From Sorghum bicolor (lineage: Eukaryota > Streptophyta > Magnoliopsida > Poales > Poaceae), in the NCBI RefSeq assembly GCF_000003195.3, contig NC_012871.2, positions 64,719,802 to 64,783,801 of the forward strand: a stretch of 64,000 nucleotides of DNA. Reading direction: 5' to 3'. Both the position numbers and the translations under genes were made by a program. Shown here in pieces: positions 12,901-24,516 of this stretch (position 1 is its first letter; the number at the start of each line of letters is the position of its first letter). The notes beneath the pieces were generated by a model. The model saw only the letters and a list, made by a program, of their open reading frames with translations. It was not told the origin of the DNA and ran no database searches.

Positions 12901-13125
12901 CGACGTTGAGCTCAGGTTAAGAAAATGAAAGGATACCTCTAGGGGTCTATATGTGAATATTTGTCAAAAAAAAGGGCTAAAACTAAAAAAATGGCCGAGA
13001 GAAACTTCCAATGGCAACGACGTCGAGCTCAGGTCAAGAAAATGAAAGGATACCTCTAGGGGTCTATATATGAATATTTGTCAAAAAAGGGCTAAAACTA
13101 AAAAAATGGCTGAGAGAAACTTGGC
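12901..13125. repeat. Tandem duplication, 117-bp period
   Basis: Two copies start at 12901 and 13018. Each contains GAGCTCAGGT(T/C)AAGAAAATG, GGATACCTCTAGGGGTCTAT and GGGCTAAAACTAAAAAAATG, with few differences. It lies about 0.5 kb past the helicase stop codon and about 0.5 kb before the next gene, so it separates two same-strand genes. The rest of 12358-13588 shows only plausible 3' UTR and promoter sequence, including GCCCA-rich sequence near 13338-13392. Confidence 0.8.
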
Positions 13126-13588
13126 CATTTATGTATCGTTGTCAAGTTTCTCGATTAAACATAGAGATAGTGTTCTAAATGAATACCGTGGTTCTACTCT
13201 AGTTTAATTTAATGAACTAAATAAATATTTTTTCTCTTATTTTTTTTTCATTTAGTGCTGCAGAATCCAATGGTGCAGTATCTAATGTACTACTCCTACC
13301 TATTTGAAACACCATCTCGGTCCTTACTCTCGATGCCTGGGCCTTATCTAGTGCTGCAGTATCTAATGGGCTTTTCTATTGTTGCCTGGCCCATACGGTT
13401 TACCTTCGTTCTTGTGTCTTCTTCCTCGACTCGAAAACACACAGGCACTCCGAACAGTACGCAGGCAGAGACAGGCGGCGGCGGAGGCAGGATCAGGTTC
13501 CTCGCGGCCGGCGTTAAGTAGGGCGGCCGCCTTACCTCGTACTACTGGTAGGTCCTCCACGGAGCCGCTGGAAGGAGGCTTTGCGGCG

Positions 13589-15799
13589 ATGGACCGGGTC
13601 GGCGGCGGCGAGAAGCAGCTGGAGGATTGCACAGTGGCCAAGTCAGTGATCTCCCCGCTCTCTCTCCCTCTCTCTGATTCATGGATTGGATAGTTAGGCC
13701 CCTCTCTCTGGGCCGAGATTCGCAGAGCTAGGAACCCATGTCGATTTGGTGACTACCCTCCCCCTGCTGGTAGTAGGTGCGTGACCGAGATTTATCTGTG
13801 CTTTGCATCGACCGTCTTGCTTATTAGGACGCTAATTGCTGTGGAGGCAGTAGCTTGGATCCGTACATATCCTATAGGGCTGGGAGCGTTGGCTTCTGTT
13901 CGAAATGTTTGCTACGATTTTGTAGCTTGCTTGTACTGATAGATGCAGTCTTGTGCACTGTGCTGCGTGACTGAAAAAAAAAACTGACAGCCCTTTGCAG
14001 TCATGCCACTGGAAATATATATTTTCACAAAGATATAGCTGAATTTTGTTTGTGCACCTCAATCTCCTTGCGTGAAAGACATTTCGTTCTGTCAAGTGCC
14101 TTGTGAGCTGACTAGCTGAGAGGGGACTTATTGGGCTGAATGTACTTTTGAGTTACAAAGAGGCAGGGCGCGAACCAGTGTCACAATCCTCAATGGAAAA
14201 TTAGAAACAGGGCCATGCATATTGAATCTAAAGCATTGTAAGATGTATGATCTAACATTGTCAGGTAAAAGAAATTTCAGTCGCTTTGCAGTAATGTGAG
14301 TCTGCAGAAGGGGTAAACACGCCCCTGAAGCAGAATTTATAATCAAGAAACCAGTAACATGTTTGATGCATTCTTCAGAATGAAACTGAGGTTGATATCA
14401 GAAATGGCGAATGTGCACCTGCCTGGTTTTATAGATGTTTTCAAGGAAAAAATGTTGAATTAGAGTAATATAAGAACAGCAATATCTTATTTTTCTTAAA
14501 GAAAAAAGGGGCTGTATTCTGGGCCATATGAGTTCCTCAGTATTGTTTGATTACTACAGAAATACAATTCAACTTCATTTCTCTACTTCTAAGTTTGGTA
14601 AACCTTTCAGCATTTTTGCTGATTGTTAAGTACTGCTGATACATCCATGATAGTTTACTTAGTAAAAGTTTGTCTACAAGTTTACTTGCAATATGAGGTC
14701 TTCAGGCTGGATCCCAGTTTGAATTGGCGTAGGTGGTTTAGTTCAGACTGCAAATTCAGTCATTCTTTACTAAGGCATGTTTATCTAAATTCAGTTGGGA
14801 ACTGCATTATATTCAAGTTTTCATGTTGTTCACTGTGTGGGGAATTTGTTGTTGCATGGATATCTAATAATCAATTGGCAACACATTTAATGTGCTATGC
14901 TCCTTCAGGCTTGGTGGGGTCAGCTTGTAGGGAGGAGAGGTTAGATCATAAATAAGATTGTTTTTTGTTTATTGCTTTTCATGAATTTCAGTGGGCATCT
15001 TCCCCTGAATAGAGATTGGTCACACAAGGCCTCAAATCAATATCCATTCGTCCTCGAATATAGTGTACTGTAAAGATTTTAAGATAGATTAAGAGATATG
15101 TAATACAAAAGATGCAGGTACCCTCACTTCATTTTCAATCAATTTAATTCCTGCATGTATGGTGCTACCATCTTCATGATTAAAGGGGGAAATGCTTGAT
15201 TAATGGTCCCTTGTATTTGGGTACAACTTTCTAATGCTTCGGTACACTAAATTCCAGGATGGGGGGAGTATCAGCTAGGCATGCATGATAGATATCAGAT
15301 ATGTAAAGAGAATATGAACACATATATCCCCGTTTGAATTTGAGTTTGGTTTATTTATGTAAGTTATTTTTCCCCCTTCTTGTTGGTGGGTCATTTTGGG
15401 TTTCAATATCTGTTACCCCAACTTGCTTGAGACTATATGGCTTTATTATTGCTGTTCAATTTGAGAATGGTTTATTTCACGTCTTGTGCGAAAAATTCTA
15501 ATTTGTTTACTCCAGTCTCAAAACACTCTTCTCATGCCCACTGCAGTGCTCTAGGAACTTGGTTCTTCTCAGTTGCGGGTGCTCTTGTTGCTATTCCTGT
15601 GGGCATAAAGAGGAAATCCTTAGCTCCACTGGTCTTCTTTGGAACCACAGGAACCATGCTGGACATTATCACGGGCATTAGCCAGTGTGAGCGAGAGCAT
15701 GCTGAGCGGCAAATGAAGCTTTTGGAAGCCCAGAAACTTTCGACCGATGCTTCAGCTGGGGGTGAAAGCTCTGATTCCTTTGGCAGTGCTGATAAGTGA
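13589..15799 (+). CDS. Small two-helix membrane protein, unknown function
   Basis: Two exons, 13589-13641 and 15547-15799, join in frame (donor GTCAGT, acceptor CTGCAG) to give about 101 aa. After a short N-terminus (MDRVGGGEKQLEDCTVAN) come two hydrophobic segments, about residues 20-39 (WFFSVAGALVAIPVGI) and 45-65 (LAPLVFFGTTGTMLDIITGI). A charged helix follows (CEREHAERQMKLLEAQK), then a Ser/Gly/Asp-rich tail. There is no obvious signal peptide. The compact hairpin and short charged tail resemble small organelle membrane proteins, but that is only analogy. I do not recognise the family. The single 1.9-kb intron shows no other coding exon. The gene model is supported by clean splice sites, a conserved-looking sequence and a good start context (GGCGATGG). 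Confidence 0.75.
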
Positions 15800-16307
15800 A
15801 ATACTTCTCTTGCATTTCCTATTGATTAGGGTTCTTGCTCAGATGCAAATTTTACACCTTTTAATTTCTGAATATACCATTCCTACTCCCCTTATAACGT
15901 GTAATTGTGTATTTGAGCAACGATCAGTTGTTTTCGCCTCATCAGTACGTGTCAACTGCTAGTAGCCTAGTAGGGATTAGGCAACGATGGGTGCGCTACT
16001 TTGTGTTTGTGTTCAATGCTGAGATTAAACACAGATACTGGAGGTGTCACGGCCCCAAGGTATAAGAGATGCTGAGACTGCATGACTTATTGACTTGGTG
16101 TAATCTGTAAGCTCTATGTGATGAAGCACAGATGTTGAGTTTCATCCCATACTCCCATCCCTCGGATACACGAGGTTGTATCCACTGTTTTTTTAATAAT
16201 GTCAATTGATGAAAATATAGCAGGGTTCAATCTTGGTCTTCAAGCAAAGCTTACCACCTGGAGAAAAATAGCCCAATCCATTGTACGGCTAGGTCTTAAA
16301 CTTTTCA

Positions 16308-16341
<34 letters not shown>

Positions 16342-16874
16342 TTAAAAAAACCTTGTGGATGAATTTCTTCTTATTCTTTACCAAGTCGTTTCCTTTATTT
16401 GCTTGCTCAATCGCCTTGGTTGCATGCTTCATCTGTGATTTCTGTGGCTGCTTGATGCGTGCACGGTGCACACTAACACTTCCTTATTCTCACGACTCAC
16501 ATGCCACGTTCTCATCATTATCGTCTGCTCGAGTTGCAGTGCATATAGGTATACGCTATATTTATGTCTAAATACATGTAAAATAAAAATAGATAATGTA
16601 CGTAGAAAAGTCAAAACGTCTTAAAGTTCAAAACCGAGAGAGTATTTGCTTGTCCACTAGTGATATGTAATCCAGAATTTGATTGCTAAGAAGTGCCGAG
16701 AAGTGTTTGGTTTGAGAAACCGTCTCACACTAGTCACAAGGAACGCCTCTCTTTCAAATTTGTTGAAGTGACATAATGTATCAACTCGTTCTATTGGGCA
16801 AATACATTGTTATATATTAGCGGTCTCATACGGTGTCACTTAGGATTTTTGCTGATGTAGATGAAAGAGAGAAA
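15800..16874. other. Intergenic: 3' region of the small membrane-protein gene, (TA)n repeat
   Basis: Presumed 3' UTR is followed by AT-rich sequence with a (TA)n microsatellite at about 16314-16341. There is a partial Stowaway-like end near 16575-16640 (AAAAGTCAAAACGTCTTAAA then GAGAGAGTA). No gene is seen on either strand. Confidence 0.6.
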
Positions 16875-17126
16875 GGCCTTGTTTAGTTCCGAAAATTTTT
16901 TGGTTTTCGGAACTGTAGCACTTTCGTTTTTATTTGACAAACATTGTCCAATCATAAAAATCATAGAGTAACTAGGCTTAAAAGATTCACCTCGCGATTT
17001 ACAGGTAAACTGTGCAATTAATTTTTATTTTCATCTATATTTAGTGCTCCATGTATGTGTCGTAAGATTCGATGTGATGAAGAATCTTGAAAAGTTTTTG
17101 AATTTCGGGGTGAACTAAACAAGGCC
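16875..17126. repeat. Tourist-like MITE, GGCCTTGTTTAGTT family
   Basis: A 252-bp element with inverted ends GGCCTTGTTTAGTTC and GAACTAAACAAGGCC. The interior holds the family's characteristic blocks: CTGTAGCACTTTCG, ACAAACATTGTCCAATCA, AAACTGTGCAATTA, ATTCGATGTGATG and GAATCTTGAAAA. The same blocks recur in at least eight other elements of this window. Confidence 0.85.
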
Positions 17127-17654
17127 GAAGATATTGTTGTTTCACGAAACAACCACCATGAGATAAAATTTAGGAATATCATACAACTATTATATCATTG
17201 TATGAGTTATTGTTACCATATACTCCTATTCCTAAAAGTTTTAAATCTTAGAGTTGTTTTAAGTCAAACATTTTAAATTTTGACCAAATTTTTATGAACA
17301 AAAACGCTAAAATTTATATTATCAAATTAGTATAATTAGATTTATCATAGAATATATTTCCATGAGATACTCATTTTATATTATATATATTGATGTTTTT
17401 TATAAAATTAATTAAATTTAAAAAAGTTTCGCTGATATTAATTCTAGGAATTAAAGCTTGGCTGGAGAGGGACGACGTGGCACCGCATGAGTCCATATTT
17501 AATATGGTCCGTACGTGGCGCACGTGTTTGCACCGCTTGAGTGCAGTGGCCACTGGCCAGGCTAGTAGTCCGGTCAACGACTCAACCCAACCAATAGCCG
17601 CCGCCCAGCGGCGACAAGGTGTCCGGCCCGGCCCCGATCGCCGCGGCCCAGCCT

Positions 17655-17875
17655 GGCCTGGTTTAGTTTGTGAAAAAATTATAAAATGTTATATTTAATA
17701 ATTATTGTTTAACTATAAATTAACTAGATTTAAAAGATTTATCTTATAAATTATAAATAAATTATATAATTATTTATTTTTATTTATATTTAATATTATA
17801 TACATATGTCATAAGATTTTATATGATGAAGAATTTTTGCTATTTCGCAGAATACTTCGAAAAGTAAACAAGGCC
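17655..17875. repeat. Diverged Tourist-like MITE, same family
   Basis: It begins GGCCTGGTTTAGTTTGTG and ends AAAGTAAACAAGGCC. The interior is AT-shifted but still shows AACTATAAATTAACTAGATT and CATAAGATTTTATATGATGA. It is older than its neighbours, judging by divergence. A GC-rich patch precedes it (17480-17655, with CACGTGG-like words at 17513-17524) but has no convincing gene. Confidence 0.65.
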
Positions 17876-18697
17876 TTAAAAACTGCGCCGAAGGGGGAAA
17901 AAAGAGGAAAGGCAGGCGGTCGAAATCGGCCTAGTAAAGTCAGTAGGCGACAAGAGACGAGGAGTAATTAAAGAGTGTGGATAGCTGCTAGTGCCAATGC
18001 AATCACACGTGCCCTCAATATGTCTTCCAAGATTCATTTTATTACTCTTTTATGTTTGACTTCTTGTTTTGGGGGTGATATACAGCGCTAAAGTTAAGTG
18101 CTGTACTCAAAGTATCACGATTCACGAAGCCCTTCCCAAAAGTTTTATCACGAATTGTGGCTCTTAATCAGACACTATGGTCTTTGGTGCACCATTGTAA
18201 CACACCATCTCAACAACAATATCATTTCAACATACGAAGGAAAAAGGAGTAGGCAGTCTTGACGAGTTAGAAATGGGTGGATTCTCACTATACCACAAAC
18301 AAACTATAGCATTGGACAACACTCACTAAAACTTGCTATTGGTATAAATTCATAAGTTGTTGACATATAGTTACTGGTATGAGTAATATGCTCGATCGGA
18401 TGAGGCTCTTGATAATCTAGCAATGAAATCTGTAGAAGATATCTTTCCACTTCCAGGAGAGAATTGGCAAAGGTTTCAGATGGTCGACGTCCACTTGTAA
18501 CACATCTTACACTTGACTATGTAGCGAGCAATTTTACAATATTAATTAAAATTAGAGGAATTTGATTTATGATAAAGCTAAAGCAAACATAATTTTGAAA
18601 AAAAGGAAAATATATTCTGTAAATAGAGGGAAGAGGAAAGCAATTGTTTCTCTTCTTAAGCTTATCCCTCGCTCGCGTTGGTTGACTCGTCAACTAA

Positions 18698-19043
18698 GGC
18701 CCTGTTTAGTTCTCTACCAAAAAAAATTTCATCCATCCCATCGAATCTTTCAACACATGCATGGAACATTAAATATAGATAAAAAATTAAACTAATTACA
18801 CAGTTTGGTTGAAAATCGCGAGACGAATCTTTTAAACCTAGTTAGTTCATGATTAGCCTTAAGTGCTACAGTAACCCACATGTGCTAATGACAAATTAAT
18901 TATAGTTAATAGATTTGTCTTGCAGTTTTCTGGCGAGCTATGTAATTTATTTTTTTATTAGTTTCTAAAAACCCCTCTCGACATCCTTCCGACATATACG
19001 ATGTGACACCCAAATTTTTTTTATCTCCAATCTAAACAAGCCC
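18698..19043. repeat. Tourist-like MITE with TAA duplication, inverted orientation
   Basis: A 346-bp element between TAA at 18695-18697 and TAA at 19044-19046. The ends are GGCCCTGTTTAGTTC and ATCTAAACAAGCCC. Internal words CACAGTTTGGTTGAAAATCG and TAGTTAGTTCATGATTAGCC are the complement of the family interior, so it lies in the opposite orientation to most copies here. Confidence 0.8.
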
Positions 19044-19111
19044 TAAGGGTGCCAGGTAGATAGATGAGTCATTGTCCTATAGTTGCGTCACCGTCTGAAT
19101 TACTACTACTA

Positions 19112-19638
19112 CCTCGGTTCATTTTAACTGGCGTGTGCTGGTTTTTTATTTTGGTCACAAAAACTACTCAAAAGTAAAGCCTTGCATGCATACATGGTCA
19201 TGCATCGAAGCATAGCAGCCACTAGTTTTGTGGGCGATGCATTGGTTTGCGGGCACGGACGTTAATCATGAGGCTGAGTTAATATAAGGCCTTATTTACT
19301 TCCAAAAATTTTTACAAAATAAAAATAGTAGTACTTTTGTTTGTATTTGACAAATATTGTTCAATTATGGACTAACTGGACTCAAAAGATTTGTCTCGTC
19401 AATTCCGATCAAACTGTGCAATTAGTTTTTATTTTCATCTATATTTAATACTCCATGCATACGTCTAAAGATTCGATGTGACGGAGAATCTGAAAAGTTT
19501 TGCAAAATTTTGGGGAACTAAAATTTTGGTAAATTTTCCATGCATACTCCTAAGCGCGTTATTTGGTAAATTTTCTTGGTAAATTTTCTTGGTATCTGGA
19601 ATCAAGCTCCTCACGCCAGTTAAAACGGACTGGAGCGG
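19112..19638. repeat. Stowaway-like element interrupted by a Tourist-like MITE
   Basis: The left arm (near 19112) reads CTACCTCGGTTCATTTTAAC then TGGCGTG. The right arm (ending near 19638) reads CACGCCAGTTAAAACGGACT then GGAGCGGGTA. These are inverse complements over ~25 bp. Between them, from 19288 (after TAA 19285-19287), lies a GGCCTTATTTACTTCC-starting member of the Tourist-like family. It carries all family interior blocks, but its right end is blurred after GGGGAACTAAAATTTTGG. This is a nested insertion. Confidence 0.6.
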
Positions 19639-20250
19639 GTATTAGCAAGTGCTCACAAGAAACGTCGACTCAGCAGTGGCCTAGAAAAGAAAAGAGGAAA
19701 GAGAGCAACCATGGCGCTCACCAGTCAGCGATGAGTTTATACGTCAAATCTATTGATTATTTATCAATTTTTTTATTATAATTTAATAAATAATATTTTT
19801 AGTTATAACTTTTCAACCAAACAAACAAAACCGTCACGCCATCCGGTGTGGTGTCCCGTAGGCCCACCGAGAGTGTTACAGGAAAAGAGAATATACCTCT
19901 CCGATCCGGACAGACATCTCCCAACGCTGGGGTCAGAATGTCAGTCAGTGCGCTCGTACGCCCGAGTAGCAGCGTCCGATCGCCCAAACCAACGGATGGG
20001 ATCGCTCGCCTCTCCCGACCGGTCATTCCACCGACTCCTGTCGTCGCGCGCGGCGAGCCGGCGAGACCGGACCAGGCGAGGGTCCACGCCTCCACGGGCC
20101 ACGGCCGCTCTCTCGCTCGACGCGACGGCTCGAGAGTCGAGAAGCCTCCTGCGCCCCTCGCCTCCCGCCCATTAATACCACGCGCACTCCGCTCCGCTCC
20201 GCGCTCGCCCCCCATGCCCGCCTCGCCGCTGCCAGTGCCAGTGCGCCACC

Positions 20251-23200
20251 ATGCTCGGCGCGGCGCTCCGACTGCGCGTCCGCGTGCTCCGCCGCCGCCG
20301 CCGCCGCCTCCACCGCGGGCGCCGCCGAGGCAGACGGGTCGGGGATGACGACAGCGAGGAGGGAGGCCGGGAGCCGGTGCTGCTGGTGTCCGGGATGGGC
20401 GGCTCCGTGCTGAACGCGCGCCGCAAGTCCAACCCCAAGTTCGACCTCCGGGTCTGGGTGCGCATCCTCTTCGCCAACCTCGACTTCAAGAAGTACCTCT
20501 GGTCGCTCTACAACGCCGACACCGGTGGGTTGCCTTGCCTCATCCTCCTCCAGCTGGAACGCCCCAGCTGAGTTGCTTGTTCCTCCGCAGGGTATGTGGA
20601 GTCGTTGGACGACGATGTGGAGATTGTTGTACCGGAGGACGACCATGGCCTGTTTGCCATCGACATTCTTGATCCTTCCTGGGTGAGCCTATGTTGTTGG
20701 TTCAATTGCGGCTTGTTTTTTTTGGTCATTAATTAGTTTAGTGGGAGGTATTAAAAAAAAAGCCTTTTCTTGGTTTCTAAGCATGGTATATTCTTTTTTG
20801 AGACCGGTGGCCTTACGATATTTGGAGTGAGTGAGTCGCCTTGCACTGGGTCATTGGGAATAGGTGAGGATAGGAAGGGGACATGATGAAACGGCCATAT
20901 AGAGGAACTAGTGATTGTTATCACTGCCATAAGAGCACCCTTTTCATCTTTTCTCCTTGTTGAAAAGACAGGAATAGACATTTGGTAGACGTGCACTATA
21001 AATACTTTTGGATCATGGACAGACAAAGATAGATATCTAAATCTGATATTAATGCCTAAATTAATAAGATTAGGGCATTCAATGAACTTTATGAAACTTT
21101 TTGTTTCTCTCTTTTGGAATTCAGCCCGGAGGAAGATTCTATCTTAAAAAAAGAGGGTTTTATTGAGCATCGAGGAACAAAAGAATTTAGTCTAAAATAC
21201 CAAAAAGAAGTAGATCGGTTTTTAGTGCATCCAATCATGCTTTTGGTGCCCAGAGTGTTAGTAAACTTCCCAGGGACACATACCCTGGGAACTGGGGACA
21301 TCTAATCTATGCAGCATATGTGGGCTTATGTGGAGTACTGGCAACAACTAGAGTAGTGAGACAGTGGTAGTCATGCCTTGCACATGAAGTATACATGAGC
21401 ACATTTAAGCAATTGATGGAATCAATACAGCTGCTATATAGTTTTTTGTTGTACTGCCACTGACTAAAATGATTGATAGTACTTTTACTTTTCTGTCCAA
21501 ATTGATGCTCAGAATCACATAGAATCTTGAACTTTATGTGGTCTGCCCCTGAAGAGCTCAAGAGCATAGATTTTCAGTGACATGTTTTTTTCCTTTTATT
21601 TTATGCTTCAGTTTGTAGAACTTCTCCATCTGTCTATGGTGTATCACTTCCATGATATGATTGATATGCTCATAAACTGTGGATACGAGAAAGGGACCAC
21701 ACTATTTGGATATGGTTATGATTTTCGCCAAAGCAACAGGTACTTTCCTATATATGGATCCCTTTGTATGCCGTTGTGTGTTGAATTGGTAACATCAATA
21801 TTGAGTGGACCAATAGTTCACTGTCGACCTGTCCTGCAAGCACAAGATGCTGTAACAGTGGTTTTATCTGGCAGGATAGACAAAGCGATGGCTGGTTTGA
21901 GAACAAAACTTGAGACAGCTTATAAGACCTCTGGAGGGAAAAAAGTTAATTTAATCTCACATTCTATGGGCGGATTGCTAGTTCGCTGCTTCATGTCTAT
22001 GAATCCTGATGTGAGTTTTCATGTTTGTTATACTTTTTGCTTATGCATAAACATCCATGTCGTAATTTTTTCCCCATTTTCTAGGTATTCACTAAGTATG
22101 TCAACAAATGGATTTGCATTGCTTGTCCATTTCAAGGTAACTTATTGGACATTTCAATTGATTTATTCTATTATTGCTGTCCTTTGACAGACTATCTGTT
22201 TTATATTAGTAAATTTATCTTGCAGGTGCCCCTGGATGCATCAATGATTCTCTACTTACTGGATTGCAATTTGTTTATGGTTTTGAGAGCTTCTTTTTTG
22301 TATCTAGATGGGCAATGCATCAACTGGTATTTCTTTACCATGATTTTTAGAACAATTTCTTCACCATGTTCTAATAGCCAACAACCTCTACAAGACTAAA
22401 ACTTTGCAGTTGTATTAACCTCCCCTTTTTAATCTATTCTATTATATGCAGCTTGTTGAATGCCCATCAATCTATGAAATGTTACCAAATCCGGAATTCA
22501 AGTGGAGGGAAAAACCAATTATTCAGGTTTGGCGTAAGGATCCTGAAAAGGATGGGATTGTGGAGCTTGTCCAGTATGAAGCGACTGATTGTGTGTCCTT
22601 GTTTGAAGAAGCTTTAAGGAATAATGAGGTAGATTCTAAGATAACAATGTTTTTTTTGGATCATATTATATTTCTGGTGCATTTGTTATCAGTTATTACA
22701 TATATTATCAATGCAAAGTGACTTTGGTACTAAAAGTTAAGAATCCCACACTTACAGCATAGGCACTGAAATTCATACCCAATGACTATGCATGTCTCCT
22801 AGTATGAGTAACTCTTTAATCCACTGATACCTGATCATTCCATTTTCTCATGTCTCTGTAGCTCACGTATAATGGAAAGAAAGTAGCGCTACCATTCAAT
22901 ATGTCAGTCTTCAAATGGGCCACCAAGACCCGCCAGATCCTAGACAATGCTGAATTACCAGATTCTGTGAGCTTTTACAATATATACGGGACATCTTATG
23001 AAACTCCATATGATGTATGGTGAGTATTATGATTTATGAATTTATGATGGCAGTTGATAGTCGCATCATGTAGTTTTTCTTTCCGCTCTAGATTTTTATT
23101 TTGATATTCATCATTCTTATTTGAACTATCTGTAGGCTTATAGGTTATCAACATAGAAACTTCAAGGTAGAGAAACTTTAGGATCTAGTTGAGACGGTTC

Positions 23201-24411
23201 AATAGAAATAGCCAATATGAATTATGATCAAATAAAAATGAGGCAGTTCCTTGTCAGTCGTTTGTCCAAAGAGATTCACATATTCTAGCTCCACAGCTGG
23301 AGCTGTAACTTGTGTTCAGAATACTTTTTTTTTTCAGTGAGGATACTTTAAGAATTGTTTTGTTGAAAATACTCTAGTGACAAGTCTGCCAATTGAAATA
23401 TTTTATTTCATTCCTCTGGCTCTAAGTGTATTATTATTATTGCTATTTTCCACAGCTATGGCTCAGAAAGCTCCCCGATTGGAGATCTGTCGGAAGTGTG
23501 TCACACAGTGGTACTGTACCCTCTTGCTTGAAATTCATCAGGTTCTGGCTGTAAACTTCCAATGGCTTTTCATGGGAATATGACACATGGGTGTTCCATT
23601 TTCAGCCGGCATACACTTACGTGGATGGAGATGGCACAGTTCCCACAGAATCGGCACGGGTAAGATGATAACCATCCTTTTGTAATTGCATGTATATGCT
23701 AAGCACTGCATTCATAGTTTTGCTAAAGACACCTAGGGCCTTGTTTAGTTCTCGAAGGAAAAAATTTCGCGACACTGTAGCATTTTCGTTCGTTTGTGGT
23801 AATTATTGTCTAACTATAGACTAACTAGGCTCAAAAGATTCGTCTCGTCAATTCCGACCAAACTGTGCAATTAGTTTTTATTTCGTCTATATTTAATACT
23901 TCATGCATGTGTCTAAAGATTCGATGTGACGGAGAATCTTGAAAAATTTTGGGTTTTTGGGTGGAAGTAAACAAGGCCCTAGTTCAACACAATCCCCATT
24001 CAAATGCCAGACCAAAATATCAAGAAGTGAAATTCTTTTGGCCTAGGAATGGTTTTTGCATTAAAGGTTGGACATATGTAGCAATATACACACCTGGTCA
24101 GTAGTAGTTTTAGATACTTTTAGATGCCTTTAAGTTCATTTGGAGGAGGCTTTATAATGGCATGTCTCTTGCTTGATTTCTTCAGCGATCACTGATCAGT
24201 CACAGAAGCAGGTTTACGTGTACTTACCACATATGTGTGTTGACAGGCTGATGGGTTCTCTGCGAAAGAAAGAGTTGGCGTCGAGGCTGACCACCGTGGC
24301 CTGCTGTCTGATGAGAATGTATTCAAGCTTCTCAAGAAATGGCTCGGTGTGAGCGAAAAGTCAGAGTGGCGTTGCGTGTCAAAATCCAAAGTGGTAGACC
24401 TTTGCACCTAA
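20251..24411 (+). CDS. LCAT4: LCAT/PSAT-like alpha/beta-hydrolase (phosphatidylcholine-sterol acyltransferase-like 4)
   Basis: Eleven exons, about 463 aa: 20251-20524, 20591-20682, 21612-21739, 21875-22010, 22085-22136, 22226-22326, 22452-22628, 22862-23019, 23456-23510, 23606-23659, 24247-24411. After an Arg-rich N-terminus come the oxyanion-loop motif ([13 protein letters not shown]), the lid-proximal block ([12 protein letters not shown]) and the nucleophile elbow HSMGG (Ser ~195). The Asp motif YVDGDGTVP (~396-404) and the His in [10 protein letters not shown] (~425) complete the triad. This is the plant LCAT4/phospholipase A branch; members hydrolyse or transacylate phospholipids. No signal peptide or membrane anchor is evident, so cytosolic or peripheral action is likely. 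The activity (acyltransferase or phospholipase A) cannot be told from sequence. Intron 2 contains a plastid rpoC2 scrap and intron 10 a MITE; neither breaks the reading frame. Confidence 0.9.
21123..21223 (+). other. Plastid-derived scrap (rpoC2 fragment) inside an intron
   Basis: About 100 bp in intron 2 of the LCAT-like gene translate to a peptide containing [17 protein letters not shown] followed by [15 protein letters not shown] recognise this as the region of grass plastid RNA polymerase subunit beta'' (rpoC2) where the grass-specific insert ends. Homology stops abruptly after GATCGGTTTTT; intact rpoC2 continues into an Ile/Leu-rich block that is absent here. This is a nuclear plastid DNA insertion, not a gene. 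Confidence 0.75.
23737..23978. repeat. Tourist-like MITE in intron 10 of the LCAT-like gene
   Basis: A 242-bp member of the GGCCTTGTTTAGTT family with ends GGCCTTGTTTAGTTCTCG and GAAGTAAACAAGGCC. The flanks are CTAG on both sides, so the exact duplication is ambiguous. The interior matches the consensus closely (GACTAACTAGGCTCAAAAGA, GATTCGATGTGACGGAGAAT), suggesting a young copy. Confidence 0.85.
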
Positions 24412-24516
24412 CTGCGTTGCCCTGTAGATGTCATCGCAATCTCAGGAGGACTGTTATTTTGGCCTTTTCCCTGAAGAGAAGATGAAACAAAATTCTGGTG
24501 ATTGTATATATTTGTA

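Noticed and set aside
21114..21305. A 63-codon frame inside an LCAT-like gene intron as a gene
   Set aside because: It is the plastid rpoC2 scrap read through into unrelated intron sequence.
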